From an uncultured Lachnoclostridium sp. (GTDB lineage: Bacteria; Bacillota; Clostridia; Lachnospirales; Lachnospiraceae), in NCBI GenBank assembly GCA_930986645.1, contig CAKNJS010000001.1, positions 62,001-126,000 on the forward strand: a stretch of DNA of 64,000 nt, given 5' to 3'. Within the stretch, counting starts at the first letter, position 1. Every line of letters begins with the position of its first letter. A program made the position numbers and the translations under genes. The notes below the pieces were generated by a model, which had not been told where the DNA came from, ran no database searches, and worked only from the letters and a program-made list of their open reading frames with translations. Shown here piece after piece: positions 1-7,434 of the stretch.

Positions 1-2
1 AT

Positions 3-920
3 GGTCCGGGCAGGATTGTGGGAGAAAGCAGCTATGGAGGGACAACAAATCAGATGAGCCTCGATCTGGCGGTGTATACGGAACTTGCACTGCCGGGCGC
101 TTACAGGGATAATGTACAGGTGGAAGACAGAGGATACGGAAACTATGATATCAATATTTATCAAAGTGTGAGCAGGAGTGGTGAATTTCACCATGCGGCA
201 GGACGAGTAGAGAAAAATAAGCTCAAGATGTATGATATTAACCTTCTTAATATGCCGTCCTCCAATATATTCGGATGGTTTCAGATGAACATGGACCGGA
301 AAGATACCCTGACCGAACAGGTGGAAAATGGAGTGGGGAGTTTTGCCTATACACCGGAAAGTAAAGAACAGTCTGCGGAAGATCTGAAAATGCTTGATGA
401 TAATAAATATTATCTGGCCTATGTGACGCTGGATAAGATACTGCCTTATAATGATTTCATCGAATTTGCAGAAAGCTGCTCAGAGCGGGCGATAGATATC
501 TGGTGTGTGCCGCGGACAGCGGAAGAATCCTATATGCCGATCGGACGCCCTGCGAATCTGGGGTTTTATATCCAGCGGGGACAGTCTTCGATGCTGGAGT
601 GGAATCAAGAGAAATATCCGGATTTGATACTCTGGTCTTTTGATGATACTTCGGAATGGGATGAAGCTGAGGAGAAGATAAAAGATGAAACATTTGCAGC
701 GGAGCACTTTGCCGTCATGCTGGACTATATGTCCGGGCAGGACGAATTCCTCGGAATGGCAGGGCAGCAGGCGGGGGAAAAGTATGCAGAGGCTGCAGAC
801 TATATCCGGGAAAATGGACTGCAGGTCTATGGATTCGCCTGTACAGCTGACAAAGAGACTCTGCTGGAACTGAACGCGGAAGAAGAAGTATTTGGAATTC
901 GTACGGAAGAAGCAGAGTGA
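3..920 (+). CDS. Anti-sigma-factor-like C-terminal domain protein (5-prime partial)
   Basis: The frame is open to the left edge, so this is probably the C-terminal part of a longer protein; the first in-frame start inside the window is a GTG at 18 without a good ribosome site. The roughly 300 visible residues have no membrane segment. The middle (YYLAYVTLDKIL, then IDIWCVPRT) and the closing part (YGFACTADKETLLEL, ending EEEVFGIRT) resemble the C-terminal domain of Firmicutes anti-sigma factors (Sigma_reg_C), which normally follows an N-terminal sigma-binding region and one TM helix. Those parts, and any partner ECF sigma gene, would lie off the window. The family assignment is by eye and moderate; it could be another extracytoplasmic sensor domain. 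The gene ends at a hairpin shared with the convergent gene. Confidence 0.5.
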   Translation, partial: GPGRIVGESSYGGTTNQMSLDLAVYTELALPGAYRDNVQVEDRGYGNYDINIYQSVSRSGEFHHAAGRVEKNKLKMYDINLLNMPSSNIFGWFQMNMDRKDTLTEQVENGVGSFAYTPESKEQSAEDLKMLDDNKYYLAYVTLDKILPYNDFIEFAESCSERAIDIWCVPRTAEESYMPIGRPANLGFYIQRGQSSMLEWNQEKYPDLILWSFDDTSEWDEAEEKIKDETFAAEHFAVMLDYMSGQDEFLGMAGQQAGEKYAEAADYIRENGLQVYGFACTADKETLLELNAEEEVFGIRTEEAE

Positions 921-945
921 TCCGTTTGAGTTTATGGATCAGAAA

Positions 946-989
946 CAGCAGGTTGTTCCGGCATTATGCCGGACTCCCTGCCTCTTTTT
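946..989. terminator. Hairpin terminator between convergent genes
   Basis: GCAGG (948-952) pairs with CCTGC (977-981), enclosing a second perfect stem TCCGGCA/TGCCGGA. A CTCTTTTTG tail follows on the plus strand. It sits 26 bases after the stop at 920 and overlaps the 3-prime end of the convergent gene, so it best serves the plus-strand gene. Confidence 0.6.
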
Positions 990-2271
990 GTTTTATCTCA
1001 AGTAATTCTCTGATCATATTCTGAACAGCTTCTGTACCTATTTCCGTATTGACGGTGAGATCATAATTCTGCGCCCGTCCCCAGATGCGGCGGGTGTAGT
1101 AGCGATAATTGTCAGAGCGCCTGCGGTCCATTCTGCGGATCTTCTGAAGTGCATCTTCCTTTGAAAGATTTTCTGTTTCCATGATACGCTTTGTACGGTA
1201 ATCTTCTGAAGCGTGCAGGTAAACTTTCAGGGTATCAGGACGGTCTCGGAGCACATAATCCGCGCAGCGCCCTACGATGACACAGTTCCCTTTCTCAGCA
1301 AGATTTTGGATGACCTTTGCCTCAGACTCGAAAATCTCATCCTGCGGGGACTCCTGTGTTTCTGAATATACATACATCTGGCTCATAAGGTCGTAGAGGA
1401 AACTGTTGGTCATGTTCTCTTCTCTGTCTTTGATAAACTGCGGATCGTAACCTGTTGAACCTGCAGCCATCTGAATGATTTCGTTATCGTAGAAATCATA
1501 TCCCAGTTTTTCGGCAAGCGCCTTCCCGATATCATGTCCGCCGCTGCCATACTGGCGCCCGATCACAATGACGGGGAGAGGATAAGTGCAAGAGTTGTCG
1601 GAGACAGAAACCGTTGCAGATTGCTGCTCTTCATGTGCATGAAAGAGCAGCGTGTTCAGAAAAGAAAGTTTTCTTCCGAACAGTCTGGCAATGAAACCGA
1701 CCAGAAGAGCTGCAATGATCGTTCCTTCTCTGACACCGTCCAGACGATGCGCGAAGATCAGTGATAGTACAGCGGCGATGACAGTCAGTGATACATCAAA
1801 TGCCACTTTTGTTGTGCCAAACTCTGTCTTCCATGTAGAGGAGACAGCCCGGACAAATGATTCACCCGGCAGCATTGCCACATTTGCCAGTACTTCTGTA
1901 TATACGCCGAAGCCGAGGATGAGACATCCGGCCAGAAGATAGATTACACTGGATATGTATGACTGCGGATTGACGAAGAAAAGCATCACCATAGTCAGGT
2001 CAATAAAATATCCAAACAGAATAGAAATTGGAATCTGGAGCAGATGCTCTGCCTTAAAATTCCTGCGGAGTATGATAAGCTGGATCAGAATCAGCAGAAG
2101 GCTGAATGCAATCGTAAACTGCCCGAGTGTAAACGGAAAGTTCAGGCTGAGCACATAAGGGATCGAAGAGATTGGAGAGGTACCCAGATCAGCTTTTGTG
2201 ATCAGACTGACACCCAGTGAATTTATGAAAAGTCCGATCAGAAATACAATATAACGTTTTAGTTTTTCCAT
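964..2271 (-). CDS. YczE/YitT-like membrane protein fused to a cytidylate-kinase-like domain
   Basis: A fusion of about 435 residues. The N-terminal ~205 residues form several TM helices of the YczE/YitT-like type (INSLGVSLITKADLGTSPIS near the start). After a short linker comes a soluble cytidylate-kinase-like domain (Cytidylate_kin2 type) beginning VIVIGRQYGSGGHDIGKALA, which carries a P-loop-like GRQYGSGG, then CVIVGRCADYVL and an arginine-rich lid (MDRRRSDNYRYY). The longest frame starts at a TTG at 2325 with no ribosome site; I chose the ATG at 2271, preceded by AAAGGAATGAC. The next gene upstream, a MarR regulator on the same strand, ends 77 bases away, so the two are likely co-transcribed. 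The substrate of either half is unknown; a membrane-tethered nucleotide or small-molecule kinase is an inference. Confidence 0.75.
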   Translation of the reverse strand: MEKLKRYIVFLIGLFINSLGVSLITKADLGTSPISSIPYVLSLNFPFTLGQFTIAFSLLLILIQLIILRRNFKAEHLLQIPISILFGYFIDLTMVMLFFVNPQSYISSVIYLLAGCLILGFGVYTEVLANVAMLPGESFVRAVSSTWKTEFGTTKVAFDVSLTVIAAVLSLIFAHRLDGVREGTIIAALLVGFIARLFGRKLSFLNTLLFHAHEEQQSATVSVSDNSCTYPLPVIVIGRQYGSGGHDIGKALAEKLGYDFYDNEIIQMAAGSTGYDPQFIKDREENMTNSFLYDLMSQMYVYSETQESPQDEIFESEAKVIQNLAEKGNCVIVGRCADYVLRDRPDTLKVYLHASEDYRTKRIMETENLSKEDALQKIRRMDRRRSDNYRYYTRRIWGRAQNYDLTVNTEIGTEAVQNMIRELLEIKQKEAGSPA

Positions 2272-2348
2272 ATTTTTGTCATTCCTTTTCTTTATAGATG
2301 TAAATGTTGTGTTTTGTATTGGCAAAAAGAGAATAAGCTGCCATTCGG

Positions 2349-2768
2349 CTATAAATGAGCTGTGTTTTTATAAATCTTATGGAAAAGATTCATAAAGTTC
2401 TCTCTGTCCTCTGCAGAAATACCGCTGAAAGCTTCCTCCTCCAGTTCATTGAAGGCATCTGTTATCAGTTTTAGCTTTGCTTTCCCCAGATCTGTCATGA
2501 AAACATGAAAACTTCTGCGGTTGCCTCCGAGCATGCGGCGCTCGACAAGTCCGATCTCTTCCATACGGTTTAAGAGCGTGGTAAGAGTGCCCGGCTCAAT
2601 GTGGCATCCGTGTGCAATGTCTTTCTGACTGGCGCCATCGTGGTCCTTCAGATAGTCCAGCACCTTAGGCTGACCGCTGGTCAGGCCTGTGCCTTTGAGT
2701 TTTGCGAGAAGCTTCTTCTGGAATATAGAGTGTTGTGCCATCACAAGATAGTGGAAAGAGATGCTCAT
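2349..2768 (-). CDS. MarR family transcriptional regulator
   Basis: A 139-residue winged-helix repressor of normal MarR length. The HTH lies around LTSGQPKVLDYLKDHDGASQ and is followed by CHIEPGTLTTLLNRMEEIGL, where residues such as T(L)TTLLNRME match the recognition helix of MarR proteins; the wing is VERRMLGGNRRSFHVFMTDLG. The start at 2768 has an excellent ribosome site (AAAGGAGAT, 8 bases upstream). It lies directly upstream of the YczE-kinase fusion on the same strand. Two inverted repeats between its promoter and start codon suggest autoregulation. The ligand is unknown. Confidence 0.85.
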   Translation of the reverse strand: MSISFHYLVMAQHSIFQKKLLAKLKGTGLTSGQPKVLDYLKDHDGASQKDIAHGCHIEPGTLTTLLNRMEEIGLVERRMLGGNRRSFHVFMTDLGKAKLKLITDAFNELEEEAFSGISAEDRENFMNLFHKIYKNTAHL

Positions 2769-2797
2769 GATTATATCTCCTTTCGTACAAAAAAATA

Positions 2798-2825
2798 ATT
2801 TGAATACAAATAGTTTGAATTCAAA
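2798..2825 (-). promoter_or_regulatory. Probable MarR operator pair
   Basis: Two adjacent palindromes lie in the marR leader: ATTTG-AATA-CAAAT (2798-2811) and the perfect TTTGAATTCAAA (2814-2825). Both are downstream of the -10 box and upstream of the ribosome site, a position where repressor binding would block transcription. Paired AT-rich palindromes are typical of MarR autoregulation. Binding by this protein is inferred. Confidence 0.55.
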
Positions 2826-2843
2826 TTAAATACAACATTATCT

Positions 2844-2871
2844 ATTATAGGAAATTGCTGAAATATGTCAA
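2844..2871 (-). promoter_or_regulatory. Sigma-A promoter of marR
   Basis: On the minus strand TTGACA (2866-2871) is separated by 16 bases from TATAAT (2844-2849). Both boxes are perfect consensus. Transcription would begin near 2837 and run through the two palindromes into marR and the fusion gene. Confidence 0.7.
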
Positions 2872-2894
2872 GAATAAATTGTAATGAGGAAAAG

Positions 2895-3137
2895 CATAAT
2901 AAAAATCCACTGTATCGATTTCTTTTTTCGTACAGTGGATTTTCAGCTTATTCCATCCATTGGATCTTGCCTCCTTTATTTAATTTATTATCTATGTAAA
3001 ACTATTCTTTGAATAGTGTTTTCTGTGTTTAAATTAACTTCCCATTGGACTATACCTCTTTTCTTTTATATTATGGAGTTTCGATTAAGTTTTCGGTGGT
3101 CCGTCCTCCTTTTCTTTAGTTTTCTTTTCTTTTGATG
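2895..3137 (-). ncRNA. Candidate small transcript with three AGGAGG repeat units
   Basis: A stand-alone unit on the minus strand lies in a 530-base gap without long open frames. A consensus promoter (3143-3171) should start a transcript near 3136, and a 13-bp terminator hairpin (2902-2943) ends it, giving about 240 bases. The transcript has three imperfect copies of a ~32-base unit (3085-3117, 3034-3066, 2948-2980). Each begins with an A-rich Shine-Dalgarno-like AGGAGG or AGAGG, followed by a CCAATGG-like core and a TTAA or ATAA. Two units would allow tiny peptides (ATG GGA AGT TAA; ATG GAT GGA ATA AGC TGA); the third has ACC in place of ATG. A perfect hairpin ACTATTC/GAATAGT lies between units two and three. 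I do not recognise the family. It could be a regulatory RNA or a leader-peptide array. Confidence 0.5.
2902..2943 (-). terminator. Strong hairpin terminator of the small transcript
   Basis: AAAATCCACTGTA (2902-2914) and TACAGTGGATTTT (2931-2943) are perfect inverse complements around a 16-base loop. Read on the minus strand the hairpin is followed by a T-run. It separates the small transcript from the marR promoter just downstream. Confidence 0.7.
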
Positions 3138-3142
3138 TCATT

Positions 3143-3171
3143 ATAATAACTCATAATTAGGAATATGTCAA
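3143..3171 (-). promoter_or_regulatory. Sigma-A promoter of the small transcript
   Basis: Minus strand TTGACA (3166-3171), a 17-base spacer and TATTAT (3143-3148). It matches the consensus closely and drives nothing but the orphan unit before the terminator at 2902-2943. Confidence 0.65.
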
Positions 3172-3301
3172 TACAAAATCTGATAAAAAATATATTTAAT
3201 TAAAATATACAGAAAATTCAGAAAATATAGAGGGCATGCACGGATATACAAAACAGGAATAAAAGAGTATAATCGAAAAGAAAATTGCAGGAGGATTTGA
3301 T

Positions 3302-3817
3302 ATGAAGATAGCGGTACTTTCAGATACACACGGGCTTTTGCGCCCGGAAGTAAAGAAAATTATTTCAGAATGCGATGCAGTGCTTCACGCGGGTGATATT
3401 AATTCACAGAAAATCATAGATGAAATGAAGGCAGCGGCAAAACCGGAGGCTCCGTTTTATATTGTGCGCGGCAACAACGATAAAGAATGGGCGGAAAAAC
3501 TGCCGCATCATGAGGAATTTACTATTGCGGGAGTAAATTTCTATATGGTACATAATAAAAAAGATATACCGGAAGATCCGGGGGACCGGCAGATTGTTGT
3601 GTTCGGACATTCCCACAAATATCTGGAAGAGATCCGGGAGGGGCGGCTGCAGCTCAATCCGGGAAGCTGCGGGAAGCGGAGATTTAATCAGGATATTACA
3701 ATGGCGGTATTAGATATAGAAGACGGAACGTGGAGCGTAAAGCGGATTGATATCCCGCATGAGGCGCCTGCCGGGGGAAAGCAGGAGAGAAAGAAGGCGG
3801 AAGGTACAGGAAGATGA
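3302..3817 (+). CDS. YfcE/MJ0936-type metallophosphoesterase
   Basis: A 171-residue calcineurin-like phosphoesterase with the metal ligands of the family in order: DTHG at 8-11 (standing for GDxH), HAGDI at 31-35, GNND at about 57-60, GHSH at about 102-105 and the late NPGSCG. These bind two metals for phosphodiester hydrolysis; natural substrates of this small family are poorly defined. The start has GCAGGAGGAT directly upstream. The stop overlaps the start of the VanZ gene (ATGA), showing a translationally coupled pair. A TATAAT at 3268-3273 may be its -10 box, but the -35 is weak. Confidence 0.85.
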   Translation: MKIAVLSDTHGLLRPEVKKIISECDAVLHAGDINSQKIIDEMKAAAKPEAPFYIVRGNNDKEWAEKLPHHEEFTIAGVNFYMVHNKKDIPEDPGDRQIVVFGHSHKYLEEIREGRLQLNPGSCGKRRFNQDITMAVLDIEDGTWSVKRIDIPHEAPAGGKQERKKAEGTGR

Positions 3818-4374
3818 GAGTGAGAAGAAGAGTATTTTTGGTACTGATGATATTATGGATGGCAGGCATTTTTGTATTTTCCTCACGTTCAGGTGATGAA
3901 TCCACAGAGGACAGTTATTTTGCAGGTAACATGATCGGAGAGATTTTTGTACCGGGATTTGATGAGTGGGGTGCAGAGAAACAGCAGGCATTTGCTGAGA
4001 AGATTGATCATCCGGTGCGTAAAACAGCCCATGCGATGGAGTATGCTGTGCTGGGACTTTTAGCGGCGGGAGTGTGTATACCGGAAGCTGCGAGCCGGAG
4101 AGATGAAAAGACAATGCCGGAAGAAGCGGGATATGGCAGAACTGCGAAAAGCGAATATGCGAAAATCCGCAGAGAACTGTTGATTCCGTGGGGGATTGCG
4201 GCGTTGTATGCCGCGGCAGACGAGTTTCATCAGCTTTTCGTGCCGGGCAGGAGCGGTCAGGTTTCAGATGTGATGCTGGACAGCGCAGGGGCGCTGGCGG
4301 GGCTTCTGATACTGGCATTGGTGAGAAAAATCATAGTCAGACGCCGGAACAGCATAGAAAAAGACGCAAAATAA
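3814..4374 (+). CDS. VanZ family membrane protein
   Basis: A 186-residue protein with an N-terminal hydrophobic helix (VFLVLMILWMAGIFVFSSRS), a conserved KTAHAMEYAVLGLLAA segment and the family signature DEFHQLFVPGRSGQVSDV followed by a final TM helix. VanZ-like proteins are small membrane proteins; the founder lowers teicoplanin susceptibility, but most homologues have no known role. It overlaps the preceding phosphoesterase by four bases, so the two are probably one operon. A charged insert of about 35 residues sits between the second and third hydrophobic parts. Confidence 0.85.
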   Translation: MRVRRRVFLVLMILWMAGIFVFSSRSGDESTEDSYFAGNMIGEIFVPGFDEWGAEKQQAFAEKIDHPVRKTAHAMEYAVLGLLAAGVCIPEAASRRDEKTMPEEAGYGRTAKSEYAKIRRELLIPWGIAALYAAADEFHQLFVPGRSGQVSDVMLDSAGALAGLLILALVRKIIVRRRNSIEKDAK

Positions 4375-4416
4375 TTTGAAAATCAAAATAAAAACAGAGC
4401 GCATTCTAATTTTCTA

Positions 4417-4444
4417 TTGACAAACCGGATTTTTGAGATATAAT
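4417..4444 (+). promoter_or_regulatory. Sigma-A promoter of the T-box leader
   Basis: TTGACA (4417-4422), a 16-base spacer and TATAAT (4439-4444), both perfect consensus. The transcript would start near 4451, just ahead of the T-box Stem I. Confidence 0.75.
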
Positions 4445-4450
4445 AGAACC

Positions 4451-4806
4451 GGATTGAAAAAAGCCAATGCGGAGAACAGGACAGGACTTCCATTGCCGTC
4501 ATGCTTTCAGAGAGTTTCCGGGTGGTGCGAGGAAACAGCAGGGGCGTGAAAGCTATCACCTGCGAGCAGTCAGGGCGAAAGGAATCAGGACAGAGATATA
4601 AGACACAGAAATGTCAAGAGCTGATTAACCCGGACCGGAATTCCCCCGTTATAGGGAAAACTGTTAAACCGTGGTATAAACCGGATGACCGGAATGTATA
4701 TACGGAAGACAGGACAGAGAGACCGGAACTATCCGGTAACAGGAGTGGTAACGCGGAGGAAAAGCTTCGTCTTCTGACAGAGTAATCTGGCAGAGGACGT
4801 TTTTTT
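4451..4806 (+). promoter_or_regulatory. T-box riboswitch, probable isoleucine specifier (AUC)
   Basis: A tRNA-sensing leader. Stem I holds AGAGAG followed by a distal stem with GGGTGGTGCGA; the antiterminator box is AACAGGAGTGGTAACGCGG (4738-4756). The terminator stem is CGTCTTCTG (4768-4776) with CAGAGGACG (4791-4799) and seven Ts. In the specifier loop the short stem CAGG/CCTG, adjoining GAGCA, fixes the frame: the triplet before A-CCTG is ATC at 4555-4557, matching the XXX-A-stem layout of known T-boxes. Alternatives such as UAU are less consistent. Uncharged tRNA should favour read-through. The next gene on the strand is the CstA-like transporter, with about 310 bases and a repeat in between. 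Confidence 0.8.
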
Positions 4807-4819
4807 GTGCGATAAGCCC

Positions 4820-4976
4820 GGCAAGCGCCTGCCGTGCTTGCACAGGCAGGCATTTGCCGGGCAACGGACAGCGAGCGGCTTTGCCGTGAGCTGATACGGC
4901 AAGCGACTGCCGTGCTTGCACGAGCAGGCATTTGCCGGGCAACGGACAGCGAGCGGCTGCCGTGCTTGCACAAGCA
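4820..4976 (+). repeat. GC-rich tandem repeat between T-box and cstA
   Basis: Two 61-base copies (4820-4880 and 4898-4958) differ at only about three positions. A third, truncated copy (CTGCCGTGCTTGCACAAGC, from 4957) follows. The composition is much richer in GC than the flanks and contains internal complementary parts (GCCGGGCAA, TTGCCGGGC), like intergenic REP-type elements. The small open frames across it are repeat artefacts. The rest of the gap, 4977-5115, holds a hairpin GAAAGAC/GTCTTTC near 5010-5030 and the cstA ribosome site. Confidence 0.75.
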
Positions 4977-5115
4977 TACAAAAGAATGCCGATGGCAGAT
5001 ATTTTGTACAGAAAGACTGCAAGGTCTTTCAGAAGTTGGCTTTGATCCGAAAATATCCGAAAAGGATGTTTTCTAACTTAAACATAGGTTTTCATGAAAA
5101 AAAGGAGAGAGGATT

Positions 5116-6804
5116 ATGAACACATTAGTAATCGTGCTGATTGCCGCTGTATGTCTGATCGCAGCATATGCGCTGTATGGACGATGGCTGGCAAAGAAAT
5201 GGGGAATCGACCCGAAAGCTAAGACACCTGCAGTTATACATAATGACGGTCAGGATTATGTGCCGACAGACGGATGGACAGTGTTTGCGCACCAGTTCTC
5301 GTCAATCGCCGGTGCGGGCCCTGTCACCGGAGCAATTCAGGCGGCGGCGTTCGGATGGCTTCCGGTTCTCCTGTGGATCATCCTTGGAGGTATTTTCTTC
5401 GGTGCAGTTACAGACTTCGGAGCGCTGTACGCAAGCGTGAAGAATGATGGTAAATCCATGGGACTCCTGATCGAGAAATATATCGGTAAAGCAGGACGTA
5501 AGCTGTTCCTCGGATTCTGCTGGCTGTTCTGTCTGATCGTTATCGCAGCGTTCGCAGATATGGTGGCTGACACATTTAACGCATATGTAGTGACAGACGG
5601 AGTACGGACACTTTCCGAAAATGCAACTGTAAACGGTGCGGCAGGAAGTATCTCACTGTTCTTCATCCTGTTTGCAGTAGTGTTCGGTGTGGTACAGCAT
5701 AAAGTGAAATTTACCGGATGGAAAGAAGTAGTATTCGGACTGGTATGTACAGTACTTGCATTTGTATTTGGTATGAACTTCCCGGTAATCCTTGGAAAAG
5801 AAATGTGGGTATACATCGCGTTTATCTACATCTTCCTTGCAGCGGTGCTGCCGATGTGGTTTGTAATGCAGCCGAGAGACTATATGTCAACATTCATGTT
5901 TATCGGTATGATTGCCGGAGCGGTGCTTGGTCTTATTTTTGCACACCCGACAATGAATCTTCCGGCATATACAGGTTTCAATAATGAAAGTCTGGGAACA
6001 CTTTTCCCAATCCTGTTCGTAACAGTTGCCTGCGGTGCGGTATCCGGATTCCACAGTCTGGTATCTTCCGGTACGTCATCCAAGACAATCTCAAACGAGA
6101 AAGATATGCTCAAAGTCGGATACGGCGCAATGGTTCTGGAAAGTCTTCTGGCAGTTGTCGCTCTCTGCGTGGCAGGTGCGGCTGCGGGAGCAGACGGAAC
6201 AGCAGCAGTGGGAACTCCGTTCCAGATCTTCTCATCAGGAGTTGCAGGATTCCTTGAGATGTTCGGCATTCCGGTCTATGTAGCACAGAGCTTCATGACC
6301 ATGTGTGTTTCTGCTCTGGCATTTACTACACTTGATTCAGTTGCACGTATCGGACGTATGTCCTTCCAGGAGCTGTTCAGCGTAGATGATATGGAGCACG
6401 CAGAAGGATGGAGAAAAGTTCTCTGCAATAAATATTTCTCAACAATTATTACACTGGTATTCGGCTACATCCTGACACAGGTTGGATACTCCAATATCTG
6501 GCCGCTGTTCGGAAGCGCCAATCAGCTGCTGAGCGCGCTTGTGCTGATTACACTGTGCGTATTCCTGAAAGTGACAGGAAGAACACTGAAGACACTGGTT
6601 CCGCCGTTCGTGATCATGCTGATCGTGACATTTACGGCACTGGTACAGAGATTTATCTCTCTTGTCAAGGCATTCGCAGCCGGAACAGGCGTGTTCATGG
6701 TTGAGGGATTGCAGCTTATCGTTGCAGTACTGCTTATGATCCTTGGAGTGACGATCGTAGTTACTTCCGGAAAAGAACTTATCAGGAAAAAAGCTGAGAA
6801 CTAA
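5116..6804 (+). CDS. cstA: CstA family carbon-starvation / peptide or pyruvate transporter
   Basis: A 562-residue polytopic membrane protein of the CstA family. Recognisable parts are the N-terminal helix followed by GRWLAKKWGID, the HQFSSIAGAGPVTGAIQA segment, and FGAVTDFGALYASVKNDGKS, which are hallmarks of CstA/BtsT proteins. The family imports pyruvate or peptides, mainly under nutrient limitation. The length is typical of the shorter Firmicutes form. The start has AAAAGGAGAGAGGATT directly upstream. A T-box leader with a probable Ile specifier lies upstream on the same strand, so expression may respond to amino acid starvation, but the repeat between them makes the link uncertain. A strong terminator follows. 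Confidence 0.9.
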   Translation: MNTLVIVLIAAVCLIAAYALYGRWLAKKWGIDPKAKTPAVIHNDGQDYVPTDGWTVFAHQFSSIAGAGPVTGAIQAAAFGWLPVLLWIILGGIFFGAVTDFGALYASVKNDGKSMGLLIEKYIGKAGRKLFLGFCWLFCLIVIAAFADMVADTFNAYVVTDGVRTLSENATVNGAAGSISLFFILFAVVFGVVQHKVKFTGWKEVVFGLVCTVLAFVFGMNFPVILGKEMWVYIAFIYIFLAAVLPMWFVMQPRDYMSTFMFIGMIAGAVLGLIFAHPTMNLPAYTGFNNESLGTLFPILFVTVACGAVSGFHSLVSSGTSSKTISNEKDMLKVGYGAMVLESLLAVVALCVAGAAAGADGTAAVGTPFQIFSSGVAGFLEMFGIPVYVAQSFMTMCVSALAFTTLDSVARIGRMSFQELFSVDDMEHAEGWRKVLCNKYFSTIITLVFGYILTQVGYSNIWPLFGSANQLLSALVLITLCVFLKVTGRTLKTLVPPFVIMLIVTFTALVQRFISLVKAFAAGTGVFMVEGLQLIVAVLLMILGVTIVVTSGKELIRKKAEN

Positions 6805-6814
6805 ACGGCTTTGA

Positions 6815-6862
6815 AATAACAGTTCAACCTCCTGACATGGGATGGCTGAACTGTTATTTTTT
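6815..6862 (+). terminator. Terminator after cstA
   Basis: AATAACAGTTCA (6815-6826) pairs perfectly with TGAACTGTTATT (6847-6858), followed by a T-run. It may also serve the convergent ABC operon, whose last stop is at 6861. Confidence 0.8.
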
Positions 6863-7400
6863 ATATTGAGTGTCTGCTGCGGTGCCAGTCAGCCAGCAGC
6901 AGTACAATGACAGCAGTTATACAGAAAATGAGGGCATAGCCGAACTGCTGCAGGAGATGTTGAAACGGTGCTTCGGTGCCAAGGATAATGCCTGCGGCGG
7001 AAAAGTAAATTATCAGTCCGCCCAGAAAAAATATACATGAGCCGCGCAGGAGCAGAAGTGCTTTGGCGCGGTATAGTTTTTTGCTGTCCACAGGAGCAAA
7101 GAGATACTTGGAAAGGACTGGAACCGCCTGTCCCTGCTCCCTGATGTAAAAGAGCGCGCTGTTAAGTGTGGAAATTGTGATCATAAAGAACAGCTCGAAC
7201 CGGAAGATGTTTAAAGTAAACTCCTTGGCAGCGTTTTCGGTCTCCAGTGCTATCCTGAGGGCATCGGATGCTCTGGCGGCGGCAGATGCATTTACCGCTG
7301 CTTCAAGAAAAAAGAAAAACAGAGAGATTGCCAGCAGTACATAGTATGAGGTACACCTCAGATGGTTCTTTTCATATCTGTAATAATTAAATGTTTTCAT
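6861..7400 (-). CDS. Four-TM membrane protein, probable ABC permease partner
   Basis: A 179-residue protein with hydrophobic helices at about 20-37, 70-88, 115-137 and 150-172; no other domain is recognised. It is the last gene of a five-gene minus-strand operon and follows an ABC ATPase by 34 bases. Small unrelated permeases paired with an ATPase are common in YtrA-regulated ABC loci, so a role as membrane half of an exporter is inferred from context. Its stop overlaps the terminator shared with cstA. Confidence 0.6.
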   Translation of the reverse strand: MKTFNYYRYEKNHLRCTSYYVLLAISLFFFFLEAAVNASAAARASDALRIALETENAAKEFTLNIFRFELFFMITISTLNSALFYIREQGQAVPVLSKYLFAPVDSKKLYRAKALLLLRGSCIFFLGGLIIYFSAAGIILGTEAPFQHLLQQFGYALIFCITAVIVLLLADWHRSRHSI

Positions 7401-7434
7401 GGTATCCCTCCTTCACGGAATAGGCAGACTTGTA

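Noticed and set aside
3710-4318. 202-codon minus-strand frame
   Set aside because: Antisense to the VanZ gene, proline/serine rich, without a ribosome site.
4820-4976. CRISPR-like array
   Set aside because: Only two full copies, no constant spacer length and no cas genes.
4614-5119. Several overlapping frames on both strands across the T-box and repeats
   Set aside because: They follow the tandem repeat and RNA structure, encode repeat artefacts and lack ribosome sites.
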